Part shown: piece after piece, positions 1 through 14,800 of the stretch
Layout of the letters: each line of letters starts with the position of its first letter
Numbering within the stretch: position 1 is the first letter of the stretch
Assembly (NCBI RefSeq): GCF_018691265.1
Contig: NW_024881278.1
Location: 62,001-126,000 of the forward strand
Direction: 5' to 3'
From: Tyto alba
Lineage: Eukaryota > Chordata > Aves > Strigiformes > Tytonidae
Length of the DNA stretch: 64,000 nt
Position numbers and translations under genes: made by a program
Notes under the pieces: generated by a model
What the model was told of the DNA's origin: nothing
Seen by the model: the letters and a program-made list of their open reading frames with translations, nothing else
The model's database searches: none

Positions 1-2774
1 GCAGTAAATCAGGCTCAGTGGGTGAGGAGAAACACCTGGATCAGTTTAACACAGCTACTGACATTACCTACTCTTTGCTTTCAGTGGCATGCAACAATAT
101 TTTTAAGAACCAGACCTAGGGATGGTGGCAAAATGCTGCCATACCAATCCGATTTTGGCAAAAATATGGTTCATAGTTCTTTTCTTATAGACTTTGCCCA
201 ACATTCTTGAGACCCTTTCTCACAGGCTTTTTTATATTATCTTTCCAGCTTACCTACTGTTAAAGGCTCATCATATCTACAAGTTCCAGCTGAATCTCTC
301 ATTGAGTTCCATATGCCTAACACCATCATTGAATGTGAATTCATTAATAGGAGGTATGAGAAAGCAGCTAGTGTGTAATCACCAGCACTAACTGTATCTT
401 GCAACACTACCATGTTTCTAGGTGACCTGACACCACTAATACAACACAAGTAACACCTTGTGTGGAGTCCAAAACCACACATCTGTGTGAAAGCAGCAAG
501 CAATGGAATATGGTTTCTATTACTCCCATTTATACATATAGCTGATTTTAAAAGTACTGACAAATTAAAAAGGCTCTAGTCTACAGACAGAAAAAGACCT
601 GTTGTGTTTATACATGCTCTTTTGATAAATTGCATATCTAAATTTGCAGATTTGATCAAACATCCTGCTAGCTTTACACAAGGAGATTTGGCAAGTACAG
701 AACCTGAAAGCTGACAGCAGATAAAAGCACATTAGCATTATTTGGCATTTCACTGCTCTACTGAGAAAACTCATTTTGTATCTTCCTTGCCTCTCAGTAA
801 CATTCCATTTTATTTTGTGCCTAAAAACTACCAAAACCCATCAGATCTATTCAGGAGTCTCATTCTGGAAAACAAAACATTCATTTTTCAGAGTATTTTT
901 AAGAGGGTGGGGGAGGTTGGTCTGGGCTGAAAGAGAGAGACAGAAAAACTGGATGACAGGCATGTTACTTATCAAGTTTTTTTTTTACACTGTTACCTAA
1001 GTTCCAGCCAAAACCAGATCTCAATTTGCTAGTGATTAGGAAATCGATACCTTTTACTTCCCTTCCTCCTCCCAAGGATGCTATGTGGCTAATTTTCTTC
1101 ATGCTTCCAATTCTCCAACTAAGTGGCTATTCTATGCTAAGTAAACTACAAATGCATATTGTATGCAGCTCAAGAACAGTAAAGGTGACCTATATTTCCT
1201 GCTCTGGAGGAAAAGATGAAGTATAATATATAGTATAATGGATAACAACTACAATTTCCCTACAGCATTTATAGCTCAACGTAAGAAACAACAAAAACAA
1301 TGATGAAGAATTGCCCAAGATTCCTTGTAACATAGGAAATACGGGGCTTTATTTGGATAGGTAGACTAACAACCAAGTACTGATAAAATTTTTAGCTCAC
1401 CTCTCCTTTTGATGAATAACCACTTTTTGCAAAAAGGCTGACAGATTTACTTACAATAGGGAAGGAAGGAGAGAGTAAAACCCACACAAGCAAAATGAAG
1501 TAGTCACTGGAGAATAACCCTGCTGGGTCCAGTGTTCTTTATGACCACTCCAGTGAAACATTCAAAACCTATATTCATGGTGGCACATTACACGTTCATT
1601 GTAGTATGCTGCGTCAGTGGAATTATTGTTATGCTTAAATTTAAGTAAGTGAGGGGGTGTCTAACTGATCTCTCACAGGCTGACATTCTACCTGCTCTCT
1701 GGGCAGTTCTGCTTACATGCAGCCAATTGTAATATATGTAACTGTGTGGGTGCAGCTTTTGACCATAGGCAGTATACTCCTGAACAAGGGTTATTGGCTC
1801 AGGCTCAGAGCCACACTCATTGAAGTACATTGTTTTGGACAGCTTGAAGTGCACATGGGGAGAGATTACATCTCAAGGCAAATGATGCCATGGACAGCCT
1901 ATTGTATTAGATTAAGATCAGAGCATTTAGCATCTTGCAGATCTGAACTCTAGATTTCATACATCTGGCTCCACAGCCCAAACTGTACATACATCTAGAC
2001 TTTACAGATGCAAAGCCTTCCTTAAAAGTCTTGAAGAGTTATCTGTCACTCCTGAGGTGGAATTCATGATGCTATTAGCTTTCTTGCTATAAGTACTAAT
2101 CATTCATTTGGCTGTAAACTACATTTTTTAAATTGCTACCTTTCAAAAAATGTTTGATGCTCTTCTGTGCTATTAAAAATTACATGCTGCACTGCCCTAT
2201 GAGGAGCATTAAAACTATATCTCCAATATTAAAGGAAAGGAGCCAGAAGGACGAGAAGCTTATGAGCTGTTTGACTGAAGACTCACTATGATCTACCACC
2301 ACTAAAAACCTGCTTGTGTAGTTTAGGGTAAATCTGAACTGTGGAAAAATCTATGACTACAATTTCCTTAAATTAAGGAGGAGACAACATAATGGACACA
2401 AAGTAAAATTTCAGAATTAAGAAAATCGAGAGTTTTAAATTATAAAAAACTGTGAAATCATAAAACAAGTAATCAAAAGAATTAGGATCCTGAAAGATTG
2501 AATTAGTGAATCTCAGGAAAATTTATGAATTGGTTTCTTTCAGCCAGCATTCTAACAAATCCAGTGTCTTTGTGAAGGATATCAGTATCCATAAAACCAA
2601 AAGAACAGATCTAAAATAAGGGCTCAGAACTAAAGTGTGAATAGAAAGAATTTAAACTATAGGTGAAAAAAAATCACAGCAGACACGTAATGTTACTGCT
2701 GCCATTTCTCAGTGCAACTTTCAGGTTACTGTCCAATACGTGCAGAGAAATGAGCAAAGCAGTTCAAAACGTAC

Positions 2775-2839
2775 CTTATACCAAGACCAACCAATAACCA
2801 CACTTTTTCCCTCCACTGAAGTCCACCATGAAGTCTCAC
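2775..2839 (-). other. Possible isolated exon, unrecognised
   Basis: Read on the minus strand, this 65-base segment follows a long pyrimidine tract ending TTTTCCAG and is followed by GTACGT, a good splice donor. Two frames are open through it, one of them hydrophobic. I do not recognise a protein and found no partner exon nearby, so chance splice-like flanks are quite possible. Confidence 0.15.
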
Positions 2840-5418
2840 CTGGAAAAGTGTGAAAGAAAAAAGAACATATACAAAATGGATTCTTTTTTAAACAAAATAT
2901 AGGAAGAGGGTACTTTCTTCTATATTGGTCTTCTGTCAGTGTTCTTGTATTCTGTGCCAATTCAGAATCAGAATCTGTTCTTAGCTATGCCAGAGTTGAC
3001 TATAATGGAGTTACATTAAACTCACTGCTGAAATTCATAGGTGCAGATAGGGCCTGACATTTTAAAAGCTAAACAAAAGGTAAGTCTCTTCAAGTACAAA
3101 GGCTCCAGGATAGGCTTAGACTTCAGCCTAGACTCCAACACCCATAAAAGGTACAGAAAAACTGGGCAAGTACTTTTAATCATGCGATCCGTAGGTTAGA
3201 ATATGGATTTAATGTTGTCATAAATTAACTTGATATGGCCGGAATCCTTGTCCCTGAATAAAATGAGCCCATTGCTCAGAGAGCCCTGAATGAACTTCAA
3301 ATCCCCCATCATGGAAAAAAAAAAAAAAAAAAAAGGAAAAACATGGACAAATCTTCTCCAATATTTGACAGAAGGGGAAAAAAAAGATCCTTTGAATTAC
3401 CTAGGAAAAGAATTACAGGTTACATCCCCAGAGAAAGAATTACAAGATTTACCTCCAGCCATATACACAGGTTAACTTTGCAATGGAAACATACCTTGCA
3501 TTCCTAGATCATTCTCAGGGTAAAGAACTGCCCCCCACCATAAGTACACCGATGTAAGAGGAAAGACAGTAGGATCTCTCATATATAACAAGTTCTTTTC
3601 TTTCTTGCACCACCTCCATACTCACGACACTCCAGCGATTAGACTTCATTCAAAAGAATTACTCCAGATGAACATCTGGGCAGATAAATGTAGAACTGGA
3701 CTTTAATATTTTAGGATCATCATATGGCTGACAAAAGTTATTTCCAACTCATCCTTGGATATATGAATGTACAGTTATGAAATTAGGTGTGGGTCTCAGT
3801 AATTTCAGAATTACTTGGTTTACTGAATACATTTAGGGGCTTTGTAATAGTTTCATAATTTTACCTAACAATCCTTCAAATTTTCTCATCATTTATTCTA
3901 ACATAAGCAAAGCAGAGAAGCTGAATTTGCATTAGGATAAAAATGTGAAATATCTGCCTACAAGTTGATTTCCCACCCTCAATAAAATTTATCTCCTTGT
4001 CCCCCTTCTCTTCTTCTCAGCCTCAGCTCCTATGCAGAATTAGGGCTCTAAATTATGATGAGAGACTATAACCAGCACAGGTAATAGGAGGAAATAGTCA
4101 GATCATTCAAACTCAAAACTCAAAGCAATTGTAAATGTTAGAAGGCAGATGTTATCTAACCAGAGGACAGTTGTGGGCCAAAGAAAGGAAGACTAGGATG
4201 GAATCATCAAATACATTTTCATATAATAATGGTACAAATAAATAGCTTCTGACCACCCACACCTCTAGTTTTTGTGGAAGAAAAATATTTTCTTTTCCAA
4301 TAATGTCCCCAGAAAGAACAGTGCTCATATCTCTTTTAATGCTGAACTGCTTCTTTCATGTTCTTGGACAGTACTCAATAGTCACAAACACAAGATCCTT
4401 AATATTGGATTAAGGGATTATGTGCAGTGGGTTTTGCAGCCTTTTTAATTCTCTCACTCCTATCACACCAGTATTTACTGAGCTGAAGTGTGCTGGAGGC
4501 AAGTTCAATTTCCATCTCTGCTCAGGGGGGTGATTAAATTTAGCTGATGCTGAGAAAAAGAAATTCAATGCAATGAACATAGCAAGACTTGACTGCCAAT
4601 CCTATGAGAAAGAATTAGTACCACAAGCAAAGCAGAGCTACCAAAACACCTGCAAAAAAACTTACACATAGAAAAAGTAGGAAGGAAATAGAAAGTTAAT
4701 CTTTTTCTAATAAAGCAAAACCAAAACACTATATACCCAGGACTTAAGCACATTAAACTCAGTTGTGTATTTCAATACCAAAGAGCATTCTAACAGTACA
4801 ATTTCAGATTCATTTGAATAATTCTTAATTTTGAGAGAGTTGGAACATAATTTGAGATTAGGATTTTGTGGTTAATATGCATCTTCTAACAGTACTGAAA
4901 CGGAATCCTAAATGTGAGTTTCACTGAAGTTTAGAGTTGATTCAAATTTTGCAGCATTTACTTATTCCTGACAAAAAGACTTTAAATGGCTACCTCTGTT
5001 AGGGAGAGCTATTTGAATATTTTCTTCTGGCAAACTGGAGTAACCTTTCCTATAATCTGAAACTTTCCCACAAACAGAAACCACATCCACCTCAAAGGCA
5101 TGGTGTCCTCCCTCTTCTTAGAATGAAGGATTAGGATGTATTTTCCAAGACTAGTAAACATGTGATAAGAATTATTTTTTAAAAAAAACTGCTTTTCCGC
5201 AAGGAGGAAAACACAAAGGGGTTTTGGTTTTGTTTGGCTTTTTTGGATTATTTTTTTTTTTTTTTAAGAAAGGAAGCAGATCCTCTAGAATTGAGGTCTG
5301 ATAACTTGAATAAAAACTAAGGAATAACACAGGCCAAAAATTATCTAATCCCATTATTAAGGAAAATCCCAATTTTCATTAAATGGTGATTTTGAAAGCA
5401 CTTCCATTTTGAATTTGG

Positions 5419-5438
5419 AAAAAAAAAAACAAAACAAA

Positions 5439-5470
<32 letters not shown>

Positions 5471-5486
5471 AAAAACGAAAAAAAAC
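5419..5486. repeat. A-rich (AAAAC)n simple repeat
   Basis: The run is built from AAAAC units mixed with longer A tracts. It is a simple-sequence repeat, possibly grown from the poly(A)-like tail of an old insertion, but no recognisable element lies next to it. Confidence 0.85.
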
Positions 5487-6959
5487 TTCTAATTAGGTAG
5501 AATTACTTATAACACCTATATGAGATCCAAGCATTTCAATAACAACAAAAAAAATGTTCAACACCAATTGCACAGAACCATTTTTATTTAAAAGCAGTTC
5601 ATTTTGATAAATTACCACCCACAACACGTGTGGTTTAATGTCTGCTTTAAAGAATGATTGCATACACAATTAATTTACCATTACCTCTGTGCACCTAGAA
5701 ACCTTGGAGCTGGTATATAGATACTTTTGCTTTAGCAAGGCTTTTTGGATAATCTGTACTCCCAAGTGTGCTATTTGTACCAGCTCCTTTCAGAAGTTGT
5801 AAATAGTGAAAGCTACTACCTATCACTGCCATTCCATCTGCCTTGAACACTTAATGACTGGGAACCTATCCATTTCCTATGTCAAGTGGCTCATATTAAG
5901 TTTGGGATTGATTTGCCTAAAGATCACAGCCAAAATTGTAACAATGATGACCAGCGATTTACATACCTAACAGCCATAGTGATTCATGGCTTGTAGCAGA
6001 AAACAAAATATCTCACCATACCAAGGAAACTGGAAAGCTACAGACAACAGCCGTTCTTCATGGGCAAGAGTGCACTGCCACAGGAAATTGGTGCAGCTCT
6101 TGCCTGATATTTATGCAAGCTTTTCTATACATATAAAATTCTCAAAAACAGTTTTTACTAGTAAAAATGCACTATTGCGTGTCCCATCTGTCTAAAGCAG
6201 CATCATGGTTTGTCCTTTTTTCTGTTCATTTAAGCAAATTCAGATGGTATGGGAAGAAACAGTTAGCAGAGGGTACAGTCCAGCAGCCCCTTCCAGATGG
6301 ACAATGCTAATAGCAGCATATGAATACAAAGACCTAAGAGGCCTCCAAACCCTGTATTACTTTGTTTTTCCCCATTAACACCCCTCTTGAGTTAAACTGA
6401 ATATACTATTATGACCCTAAATTGCCACATCACTCTTAATATGACTAAGCAGCTTTGCATTACTATAACTGTGCAGGTAATTGTGTAATTGCTTATAAAA
6501 ATAGTTCTATTGATTGAAAATAGTTCCCAGTGTTGGAAGTCAATGATTCAGTTTTACAATCTCTTGGATATTTGCCATGAGTAATATTTCATGCTTACTT
6601 TGTGAGTTTTAAAACGAAAAAAAGTTTTCAAAAAATGTTTTAAAGCTGGAAACCAAAGTCTTGATTCTTTCCCTTAAAAAAAAAAAAAAAAAAGAAGAGT
6701 CAGGGGAGACGCTTGGACACTGTTAGGGAATGTTTTTATTACATCCTCAGCAGGAATACTAAAAATCTGGGATTCGACAGCCAAGAGACACTTCCTTCAC
6801 CTGTGAAAGCCCAGCATGAGATCTATGCTCTTCTTTGCCACATAAGTGAGGAGTGGGAGTTTTACCTCCTTCCTGGCCTGACCACCTCATAAAAGACCAA
6901 TCGCTGGAGCCAGCAGAAGTGCATTCAGTACATTACCAGTTTTTGTAATCTTTGATCCA

Positions 6960-8880
6960 GTTCAAGAGGAGTTATATTGAAGCTTGCTACATTACCAGGG
7001 GCTCGTATCAAGGATGTCACTGAGAGACTACCCAGCCTCGTACAGTCCACTGTTATCTACTGCTGTTGTTTCAAGTGGGCACAAGGGATACAGCCAGGAG
7101 CAGGCTAAGGAGTATCAAGTAGGATTACAGAGTATGGGAATGGCAATAAGGGACTCTAGAGCACTGGAAGTTTTCTCATCAGTCCTCCCAGTCAAAGGGG
7201 AGGGGTTTGAAAGGACCAGTCGACTCTGGCAAAACAACAATTGGTTACAGGACAGGTGCCACAGGTGGGGGTTCAGCTACTTAGACCATGAGACTTGCTT
7301 CGAGAAAGTTGGTCTACTGAGGGATGATGGGGTCCCTTTGTCAGGGAAGGGGAAGAGCATCTTTGATCATAGGCTTGCCAAGCTGGTGAAGAGGGATTTA
7401 AACTCAAGTTGCTGGGGGAGGAGAATCTGACTCCATTCCCGCCAGTTTGATGCCAGTGCCAGCAATAGATGCCCAGAGCCTGGAGAGGGGTCACAGGTCT
7501 GCAGAAGAGCACCTGAAGAGCAGCACAAAAGAATTCCAGCTACTCCAGCCAGTAAATCAGCTTCATCAGGGACCCAACTTACAGGTCTCTATGCAAATGC
7601 ACATAGTATGGGGAACAAACAAGAGGAGCTAGAGATGTATGCACACTTACAGGGTACGATCTTACTGGCATCATGGAGACATGATGGGATGGCTCCTGTG
7701 ACTGGAGTGTTGGAATGGAAGATACAGGCTCTTTAGGAAGGACATGCAGGGGAGACAAGAACAGGGGACACCCTCTGTGTCAGTGACCAGCTCCAGTGCC
7801 TGGAGCTCTGCCTGGGGATGGATGAGGAGCCAACAAAGAGCTTATGGGTCAGGATTAAAGGGAGGGCAAGGACAGGTAATGTTATAGTGGGGGTCTGCTA
7901 CAGGTCACCCAACACAGAAGACCAAGCAGATGAGGCCCTCTACAGACAGATAAGAGCAGCCTCACGTGCACAAGCCCTGGTCCTCATGGGGGACTTCAAC
8001 CACCCTGATATCTGTTGGAGGGTCAACACAGCAGGGCATAAGAAATCCAGGAGGTTCCTGGAATGCATTGATATCTTCCTTCGCCAAGTGATAGAGAAGC
8101 CAGTGCAGAGACAACCTACACTGGACCTCATTCTCACCAACAGGGAGGGGCTGGTAGTATATACGTAACTCACGAGCAGCCTTGGCTGCAGTAACCATGA
8201 AATGGTGGAGTTCAAGATCCTTAGGGCAGCAAGGAGAGTGCACAGCAAGCTCTCTACCCTGGATTTCAGGAGCACAGACTTTGGCCTCTTCAGGGACCTG
8301 CTTGACAGAGAACCATAGAATAAGGCCCTGGAGGGAAGAGGGGCCCAATGCAGCTGGTTAATATTCAAGGATCACCTCCTCCAAGCTCAGGAGTGATGCA
8401 TCCCAACAAGGCAGAAGTCAGGCAAAAATGCCAGGAGGCCTGCGTGGATGAACAATTTGCTCCTGGACAAGCTCAAATACAAAAAGGAAGCCTACAGAAG
8501 GTAGAAGCAAGGACAGGTAACCTGGGAGGAATACAGAGAAATTGGCCAAGCAGACAGGGATCGGATTAGGGAGGCCAAAGCCCTGATAAAGTTCAATCTG
8601 ACCAGGGACATCAAGAACAACAAAAAAAACTTCTATAGGTACATCAGTGATAAAAGGAAGCCTAGGGAAAATGTGGGCCCTCTCCAGAAGAAAACAGGAG
8701 ACTTGGTCACCCAGGATATGAAAAGGGTTGAGGTACCCAGTGACTTTTGTCTCAGTCTTCACTGGCAAGTGCTCCAGCCATACCACCCAAGTTGCAGAAG
8801 GCAAAGGCAGGGACTGGGAGAATGAAGAACCATGAAGTAGGAGAAAATCAGGTTCAAGACCATCTAAGAAACCTGAACTA
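6960..8880 (+). mobile_element. CR1 LINE fragment, 3'-truncated, decayed
   Basis: In order this holds: the end of a CR1 ORF1 with an SGNH/esterase-like tail (open frame 6984-7427, ending in the typical HLS-GKxIF-like segment, here VPLSGKGKSIFDHRLAKLVK); the start of ORF2 near 7600 (QEELEMYAHLQGYDLTGI); the apurinic endonuclease domain (7818-8165, with [11 protein letters not shown] and [14 protein letters not shown], whose GDFN is the endonuclease motif); and the linker up to the start of the reverse transcriptase region ([15 protein letters not shown], then [11 protein letters not shown] near 8800). Stops and frameshifts occur throughout, so it is dead. The catalytic reverse transcriptase and the 3' end are absent. 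That is odd, because CR1 copies are usually truncated at the 5' end; a later deletion or rearrangement removed this 3' half. The element class points to a bird or close archosaur. The upstream limit is approximate. Confidence 0.9.
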
Positions 8881-11800
8881 GAGTTAATCTTCTATAGGGC
8901 TTCATGTTTAGGGATTCAAATCTTCCATGCTTCTAAAACAGAAGGTTTTCTACCCTAGATACTCTTTCACCTAAAGCAAATGTGCAGTGCCCAACGTTAG
9001 AGAAACACAACATAGTGAATACAATGACGTCGTGGGTGAACAGTATGGGCAAACATTCTAATTGTCTAAAAATCCAGACTTAATTAAAACAGTATATAAA
9101 AACTAAAAAAAGGCTGTTCTACAATCCATAACAAGCCAAACATTCTCTTATGTAACCCCTGTTATATTTATTGTTGAGTGTATTAACTGAAAATTGAATA
9201 CATCAAATTGATTTGTGGTGTTTGAATTTCAGGATTCATATGATTTATTTACTATGCATTTGATAAGTATTTTTATTCTATCCTCCAAAGGTATTAGCAG
9301 TAAAATCTTTCAAGAATTAAGAGGCCCTTCTTACAGATGACATGGAAAGGCTCCATCAGAACAAGTATTTGATAAATAGAAATTAATTAACTATTATTTA
9401 ACTTCATCATGAGTGTCAGAGGCCCAAAACAATACTTAAAGATTATGTGTGCCCCCAGACTTCTCCCAGGAAACTGGTGAATCACAGTAGATTCCCTTCA
9501 TTGACAAATATATTCATAGAATTATCTGAACACATCTGTTAAAAACATTTGAATGACATGAAGTCTCCTGCTGTTAATTCAGACTGATCACTTGTTAAAC
9601 ATAATTAAATGAGACAGGAGGGAGGTTAACTGATGTTTACATTAGGATGTATAAAATAATGGAGAAAAAGCAGTTTAAAGAGAGGTTGAGGTACTATTTG
9701 AACAGCAAAGTTTATACATTTCAGATGAAACACATGAAATAACCATAAGAAAAGTAATGTTTCCCATATTTTACTCTCATGTACCTACTGATTTAACAGA
9801 TTTCAGTGAGTGAGTAATATAAACCACACATGGTGGACCCTTTATTATTTCTGACAGCAGACAAATTATAATCTCCCATCATCAAGTAATGGCTGCTTCT
9901 AAACCCTATTATTGCACTTTACTGCCTGTTTACAGAAACAAATGCATTACTAGACAAAACTCACACTCTTGAATGTATATAGAAATGTTTTCCACAAATT
10001 TTGTCTTCTGTATACATTGCCCTTCCTTTGAATCTCAGAGCAGAAGGAATCTAGCCAGATTAAACTGAAAGAGTGTAAACCTGAAATGACAGTCAGACCA
10101 AGTCTTTTCCAATTTTTTAAACTCACCATAATTTTGTCTGTTAAATGACTGTACAGCTTTCTGGGCTAGATCTCAGAAGTTTACCCAGAAAATCTCATCT
10201 TCCTCTCTTGTAATTGTTGTTTACCCAGAAAGTTCTGATTCAGGAATTCCATTTTAGGAACACAGCTATTGCTACTGCAACTCCAATGTCTTTCAAGAGT
10301 GGTACCTCCACAAGTGAAACTAATATTACCTTTAACTGCTGAATTTTAGGCATGGTGTTTTCCTGCCTTCTGGCATATTATTAGTCAAATCTGTTTGCCT
10401 TCCCTGAGAGTTAATCAACTTGTTGATTAGTAAAAGGTCCATCAACCTGACACTTATCTGCTCATCTCAAAACACTCTTGTTCCTTCACTTTGGAATAAA
10501 AACAGGTAGACAAAATCAGAAGGGAAGAATATAGCATCAAGAAATATCAGGAGACAGACTACAAAACTACAAAAGAGATTTTCAGCTAGCAAAAGCATGT
10601 CGTTTCATGGGTTGCAAGAGAACTGTTCTGATTAAAACCAGTTGAGACTAGCCTTATAATTACAATTGTATCCATTTAGAAAGTTAATATTATGACTATT
10701 TCTCTTTCTCTCACCATCTGTGTCCAAAATCAAAAATAAAAATTCTTTAGAGTTACAACTGGGGTTCACTTAAATGCAGTATCTTCAGACAGTGACACAT
10801 TTAGAAGTGTTTTTTGCTAAAAAGTGCTCTTCCCTTTGTCCATAATCCAGGCAGTAACTTCTGTATAATTAAACTAGAATGAAAACTGGCAAGATATCAA
10901 AATGACTTTTCTGTTAACACTGCATCAAAACATTAACCATCTCAAGCCAGGGCAAAAGCTAATTTATGACCCTATTGCACTTGTTCCAGTAGAGGAAGAG
11001 AGAAGACAGACTCAGTAACTCAGTAACTGAGTTCTCCCTAACAGGAAATTCATTAATAATCTTTCATTCCTCTCCCCACCGAGCCCAGGTGAATGTGTTA
11101 ATTTATTCAATGCTCACAGACCCTAATTTATTAACTTTCAAAGTTACTGAATGCCAAGTTCCACATTCATGAGGAAGAGATGGAATGGAAGATAGATGGC
11201 ATGTAAATGAATTTATAGGACATACATAGAGGAAAAAGCAGTGTACCAGCTGCATATACAAGGCATACCTATGTCTACATTGACAACTTTCAGAAAAAAA
11301 CTACCACCACAACTGAAAAAGGGAATAGATAAGACTTAGGGAAGAAATTCAACATCTGGAAAAAATTCAGAATTTCAGAAACTACACTGTTTCCCAAAAC
11401 TCAAACATCTACATTTTTTAGGTACTTGGCAAGTTTTACAATTACTGTTTCTTGGTTCCTATTACATTTTGATTTCTGTGTTTTCATAACACAGACTGAA
11501 ACCCTGTAAGAACTTTAAGATTAAGATATTTAAAACTCAAAGAATTAATTCTATTTAGAAAACATTTTTTTCCCCCATTTTTGTTGTACTTTAGTATTAA
11601 GCAAATTTAAAATTGGACCTGACTTTTTTGAGAGCAGTATCACAATAATAGTAGTTTTATTACTGGCTATAATTATTCAAAGGTAACTTTCCAATCACGA
11701 AATTGAATAAATACACAAAGTGAAAGGTTGATTAAGAATACATGGCAGGAACTGTTGAATTAATCATCATACAGAGACCTATACAAGGTTTATATGTCAT

Positions 11801-14800
11801 TTAAATAAAGTTCAAACTCTGGATTATTATATTAAAAGAAGTTCTGAGTCAGAGCTACTGTAAGAACTCAGGCTGAGGAAGTGCCTCTTTACTAACAGGT
11901 TCAGCATTCACAGACCTGGTAATGAAACCAACTGGATACTATTTTAATCTCCCTAGAAAGAAGAATGCTAACAAGATGTGTCTTCAGGCTCAGGGGAAGC
12001 AAATCCAAAATCAAATGGTATATAATTAAACTTGTTAGTTATCTCAGAATTCCACAGCCATGATATTCTTTTGAATGCCAACAACAACCTAATTAAACCT
12101 ATTCACCCAAGTTTTTGATGTTTGTTTCAAAGCAGTAGTTAAAACAGCACATCACAACACTGAGTAGTATTTATTGTATCTCAATCTAAAATACCAGTTA
12201 CCATGAGTTGTAAAGGAGAGTGGAAATGCAACACAGGTAGGCATATTAAGCCTGCTGAAGTTTTTCCTATTATGATTTATTTTCAGTCTGTAAATACACC
12301 ACCTTGTAAGAGGCATGAGCACTTATCTTTTGCTCTTTAAAACTTGAAGCATTACTGCTTCACACTTATTATATGTGCAAAAATCACAATCTTAATGCAT
12401 AAACTTAGTATGTCCTTCTGTGGAATGAAAAACCCATAATGCAGATTCCTAACAGACAGGGGTCTGAGCCATAACTGTCTCATTGAGGTACAGTGTTTTT
12501 CACTAATTAACTCCACAATAGAATTCAGCCCCTGAATAAAATCATGGTTACTTCAGGAAGCAAACCACTATCTGATTAACAGATGGTATTTGGACCTACA
12601 TTCTTTAAAAAGAAGTCTCAAGCTCTATTGTGAATTATTTTAATACCTTGACTGCTTGCTCCCCATGTTTTCTTCTTACAGTTATTACTGTATCCTGGAA
12701 AACTAGTGTTGGCTATGAAGTATTAGTGCTAATTGTTTTCATCTTTTTATTGGTTGTACTGGAATCTCTTAAGAAATCACTCATGACTGTGCTCCAAGAT
12801 CATGGGTTTGCTTTATAAAAGAATAAAAAAACAACTTTGAATATTAAGCTAGGAAAATGATAGTAGAATTTTGTAGTGTACCCAAGTCCCCGCAGAGAGC
12901 CTCAGTTCCCTTATTCAAGATGTGGGGATTATGATTTGAGTCTTAGCCTGAAAGGAGTTGAACTCAGCTCTCTCCCCTCCAGAGCTCTACCTCGGTTGGT
13001 ATAAGGGGTGCATGCTCCCAGCAGCTGTTCTTTAGAAAACAAGTCCTACTTCTTTGTTCGGACAGTGAAGGAAAAGGGGGGGAAGTTGCTTTCTCTTTCA
13101 GTAGATTATCTATAAATTTGGAGTCAGAAACAGATAATCGTGACCCCTTTCAGTTCTGAGAAGGGTGACTAAAGCCTGAAGAGATGCATAAAGCCTCTCC
13201 AAAGCATCATATTTATAACATATCATGGCAGAATTTACACATCACTCAGTTAAGCAATTCTTGCTGAATGAATGGATTGTTATGTCTTTTTAACTTTCAA
13301 ACATTTTACCCTCTGTATATTAACTCTAAGCATCAAAGAGCTCTCAAGCTCACTCCAGACAGCTAAAAGTAAATTGTCATAGCCCCTAAATTTTATATAT
13401 TTAAGGACACCTTTTAAGATGCCCTTACAGTTTCTTAGACAGATACAATTTTTTTTTTCAAATTGACAAAGGAATACAAATAAATTTACAGTTTAATATG
13501 GATGCTTTGAACACTTATTAACATTGATAGCTAAAGCAGCAGTTTCCTACAAAATACAGAAGAGAAGCAAGTTTCAAATGCAGGTGAGCAAGACTCTTTA
13601 TAATGGTTATATAAATGTTTTGCTAGAAAAACACACACTAGTAGAATCTATTCACTATCTAAATTCATAGTATATTTTCTAAGGAAAACTTATTTATATG
13701 TAAAATAGGATGAAAATTGTTGCACCAATAATCTAGTGATATTGCAAAGTTACTAACATAAAATACAGGGAAACATGTCTCAGAGACACTTCATAGGTAA
13801 TCCTGTTTACTTCACCTAAATACAGTGTTTTGATTGCTGATGCAAATTTTTACCTTGTCTTTGTCATACTTTTCATAGATAGAAAAAAGATGTGGAGACT
13901 GAGTGACTAAGTGAAAATAGAAGCCCTATCCAAAATAATAAACAGGAAAACAAAAACAACAAAAAAATAGTTTTCAAGTGAGCAAGTTTGTTCCTAGAAT
14001 AAGGTTGTTTATAGGAAGTTCTACATCTCTGAAAAAAAGAAAATGCAACAAAGTTATCTACAACAATGGAGACTGACCCTAGATGTCCAATTTACAGTGA
14101 AAGAGTATTTTAACTTAGAGAAATTATTGCCAAAGAAAATGGTTGATCTAATGGTAATTCATGAAATAACAATGATAGAGGTGGATTTATCTTTATTGGA
14201 AATCATCACAAAGTAAACTTCATAAACCTGCTTCCCCATTATGCTTTGAGTATTATTTCAAACGAAGAATGCAATTGCATTATGAACTCAGTAGATACAA
14301 ACTAAACATACTGTTTCTGAGCATACTGTTATCCTCAAACAAGCCAATTATATCACAGCCAAAATAGCATAATATAGGAAAGCTTGATTGGACATTGTTG
14401 AAAAAACATGGCCTGAAAAGTTGTATTTTTTAGAAGTGATAAGCAGTAGCATGGATTTTCTGACAGGACTGCAATACAGAGATGGATTTTTGAACACAGT
14501 TCCTTATTTATTGAGTCTAACATGGCAAGCTCCTCCTGCAAAGAATTTAAGGGTGAACTAACATGTATGGCTAATCCTAGAGAAATATTGAAACTTCTTC
14601 TGTGTATCCCTAGATCCCACAAAACCTCCTAGGCATTTCCCTAGTCCCTAACGACAACACTGCCATCTACGCTCCTGAAGGATTTTGATTTCAGAATATT
14701 TACTTTCTAAGTACTTGATAAATAGCAAAGAATATGTTCAGATAGTCCTTCTCTAATAATTTGAAAAGGCAAAATGTCAGGCCTCGTTCTCTATTTCCTC

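Larger units (their letters stand above)
1..6959. other. Gene-free AT-rich stretch
   Basis: I see no convincing exon series or RNA gene here. The open frames are short, lack family resemblance and lie in both orientations at random. The stretch contains A-rich runs near 3310-3333 and 6675-6693 and an A4C repeat listed separately. One short splice-flanked segment on the minus strand (2775-2839) is listed separately as weak. It could be intergenic DNA or a long intron of an unseen neighbour. Confidence 0.6.

Noticed and set aside
7940..8804. Minus-strand open frames of 128-142 codons
   Set aside because: They are antisense shadows of the CR1 endonuclease and linker region.
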